A stretch of DNA of 13,966 nucleotides, taken from NCBI GenBank assembly GCA_964580235.1, contig CAZOJY010000097.1:1-13966 (forward strand), read 5' to 3'. Below are positions 13,891 through 13,966 of the stretch, piece after piece (the first letter of the stretch is position 1; the number at the start of each line of letters is the position of its first letter). The position numbers and the translations under genes are program-made. Source of the stretch: G020348385 sp964580235. Its GTDB lineage: Bacteria; Acidobacteriota; Aminicenantia; Aminicenantales; Aminicenantaceae. The notes beneath the pieces are model-generated. The model was given only the letters and a program-made list of their open reading frames with translations. It made no database searches and was not told where the DNA came from.

Positions 13891-13966
13891 TTTTGTGCTC
13901 TAATGGAATTTCACTTTTGCTCATGGAAATTTTATTCCTTTGGGGAACAAAAATCAAAATTTTGTC

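Noticed and set aside
1..13966. tRNA, rRNA, CRISPR, integrase or phage genes
   Set aside because: None seen on reading both strands; no cloverleaf-like sequence, regularly spaced direct repeats or recombinase motifs were found.

Overview
The window carries a mosaic of chromosomal genes from an uncultured Gram-negative bacterium. The TonB N-terminus (12-proline run, then a basic Lys/Pro segment and a Gly-Gly-Val repeat) and the set of ECF sigma factor, TonB, HAE-type RND pumps and c-type cytochromes resemble what I recall from Acidobacteriota/Aminicenantota-like genomes. That placement is an inference. The bases themselves show an outer membrane (a predicted beta-barrel with a C-terminal Phe), periplasmic c-type cytochrome maturation, and moderate, locally AT-rich composition.

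Left part (1-2981, all minus strand). A TPR-rich probable lipoprotein (2981-1407) lies upstream of an ECF sigma factor (1208-645). The sigma gene is followed after 11 nt by an open frame that begins as a zinc-finger anti-sigma factor (633) and runs without a stop into a TonB-like energy transducer (Met at 372), leaving the window at base 1. Either this is an anti-sigma/TonB fusion, or two products come from one frame through a strong internal ribosome-binding site.

Middle part (2982-9735). A 395-nt gene-poor divergent spacer holds a REP/BIME-like pair of perfect 34-nt inverted repeats, a possible promoter and a doubtful 29-codon ORF. Two tandem RND efflux permeases follow (3377-6652 and 6649-9735, overlapping by ATGA). 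No periplasmic adaptor or outer-membrane channel gene accompanies them.

Right part (9736-13966). After a spacer with several hairpins comes the most interesting unit, three co-directional genes. The first (10008-11306) encodes a secreted protein with two CXXCH heme sites followed by a predicted outer-membrane beta-barrel, resembling Cyc2-type cytochrome-porins. The second (11406-12650) encodes an 11-heme c-type cytochrome with a C-terminal membrane anchor, largely built from four tandem diheme units. The third (12647-13447) encodes a membrane b-type cytochrome and overlaps the second by ATGA. Read together they look like a complete route for electrons: quinone pool, cytochrome b, anchored multiheme cytochrome, periplasm, outer-membrane cytochrome-porin. 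The inner-membrane pair is analogous in layout to the CbcBA type of bc complex. A small membrane protein of unknown function (13890-13477, minus) converges on this unit.

I saw no rRNA, tRNA, CRISPR array, transposase or integrase in the window.
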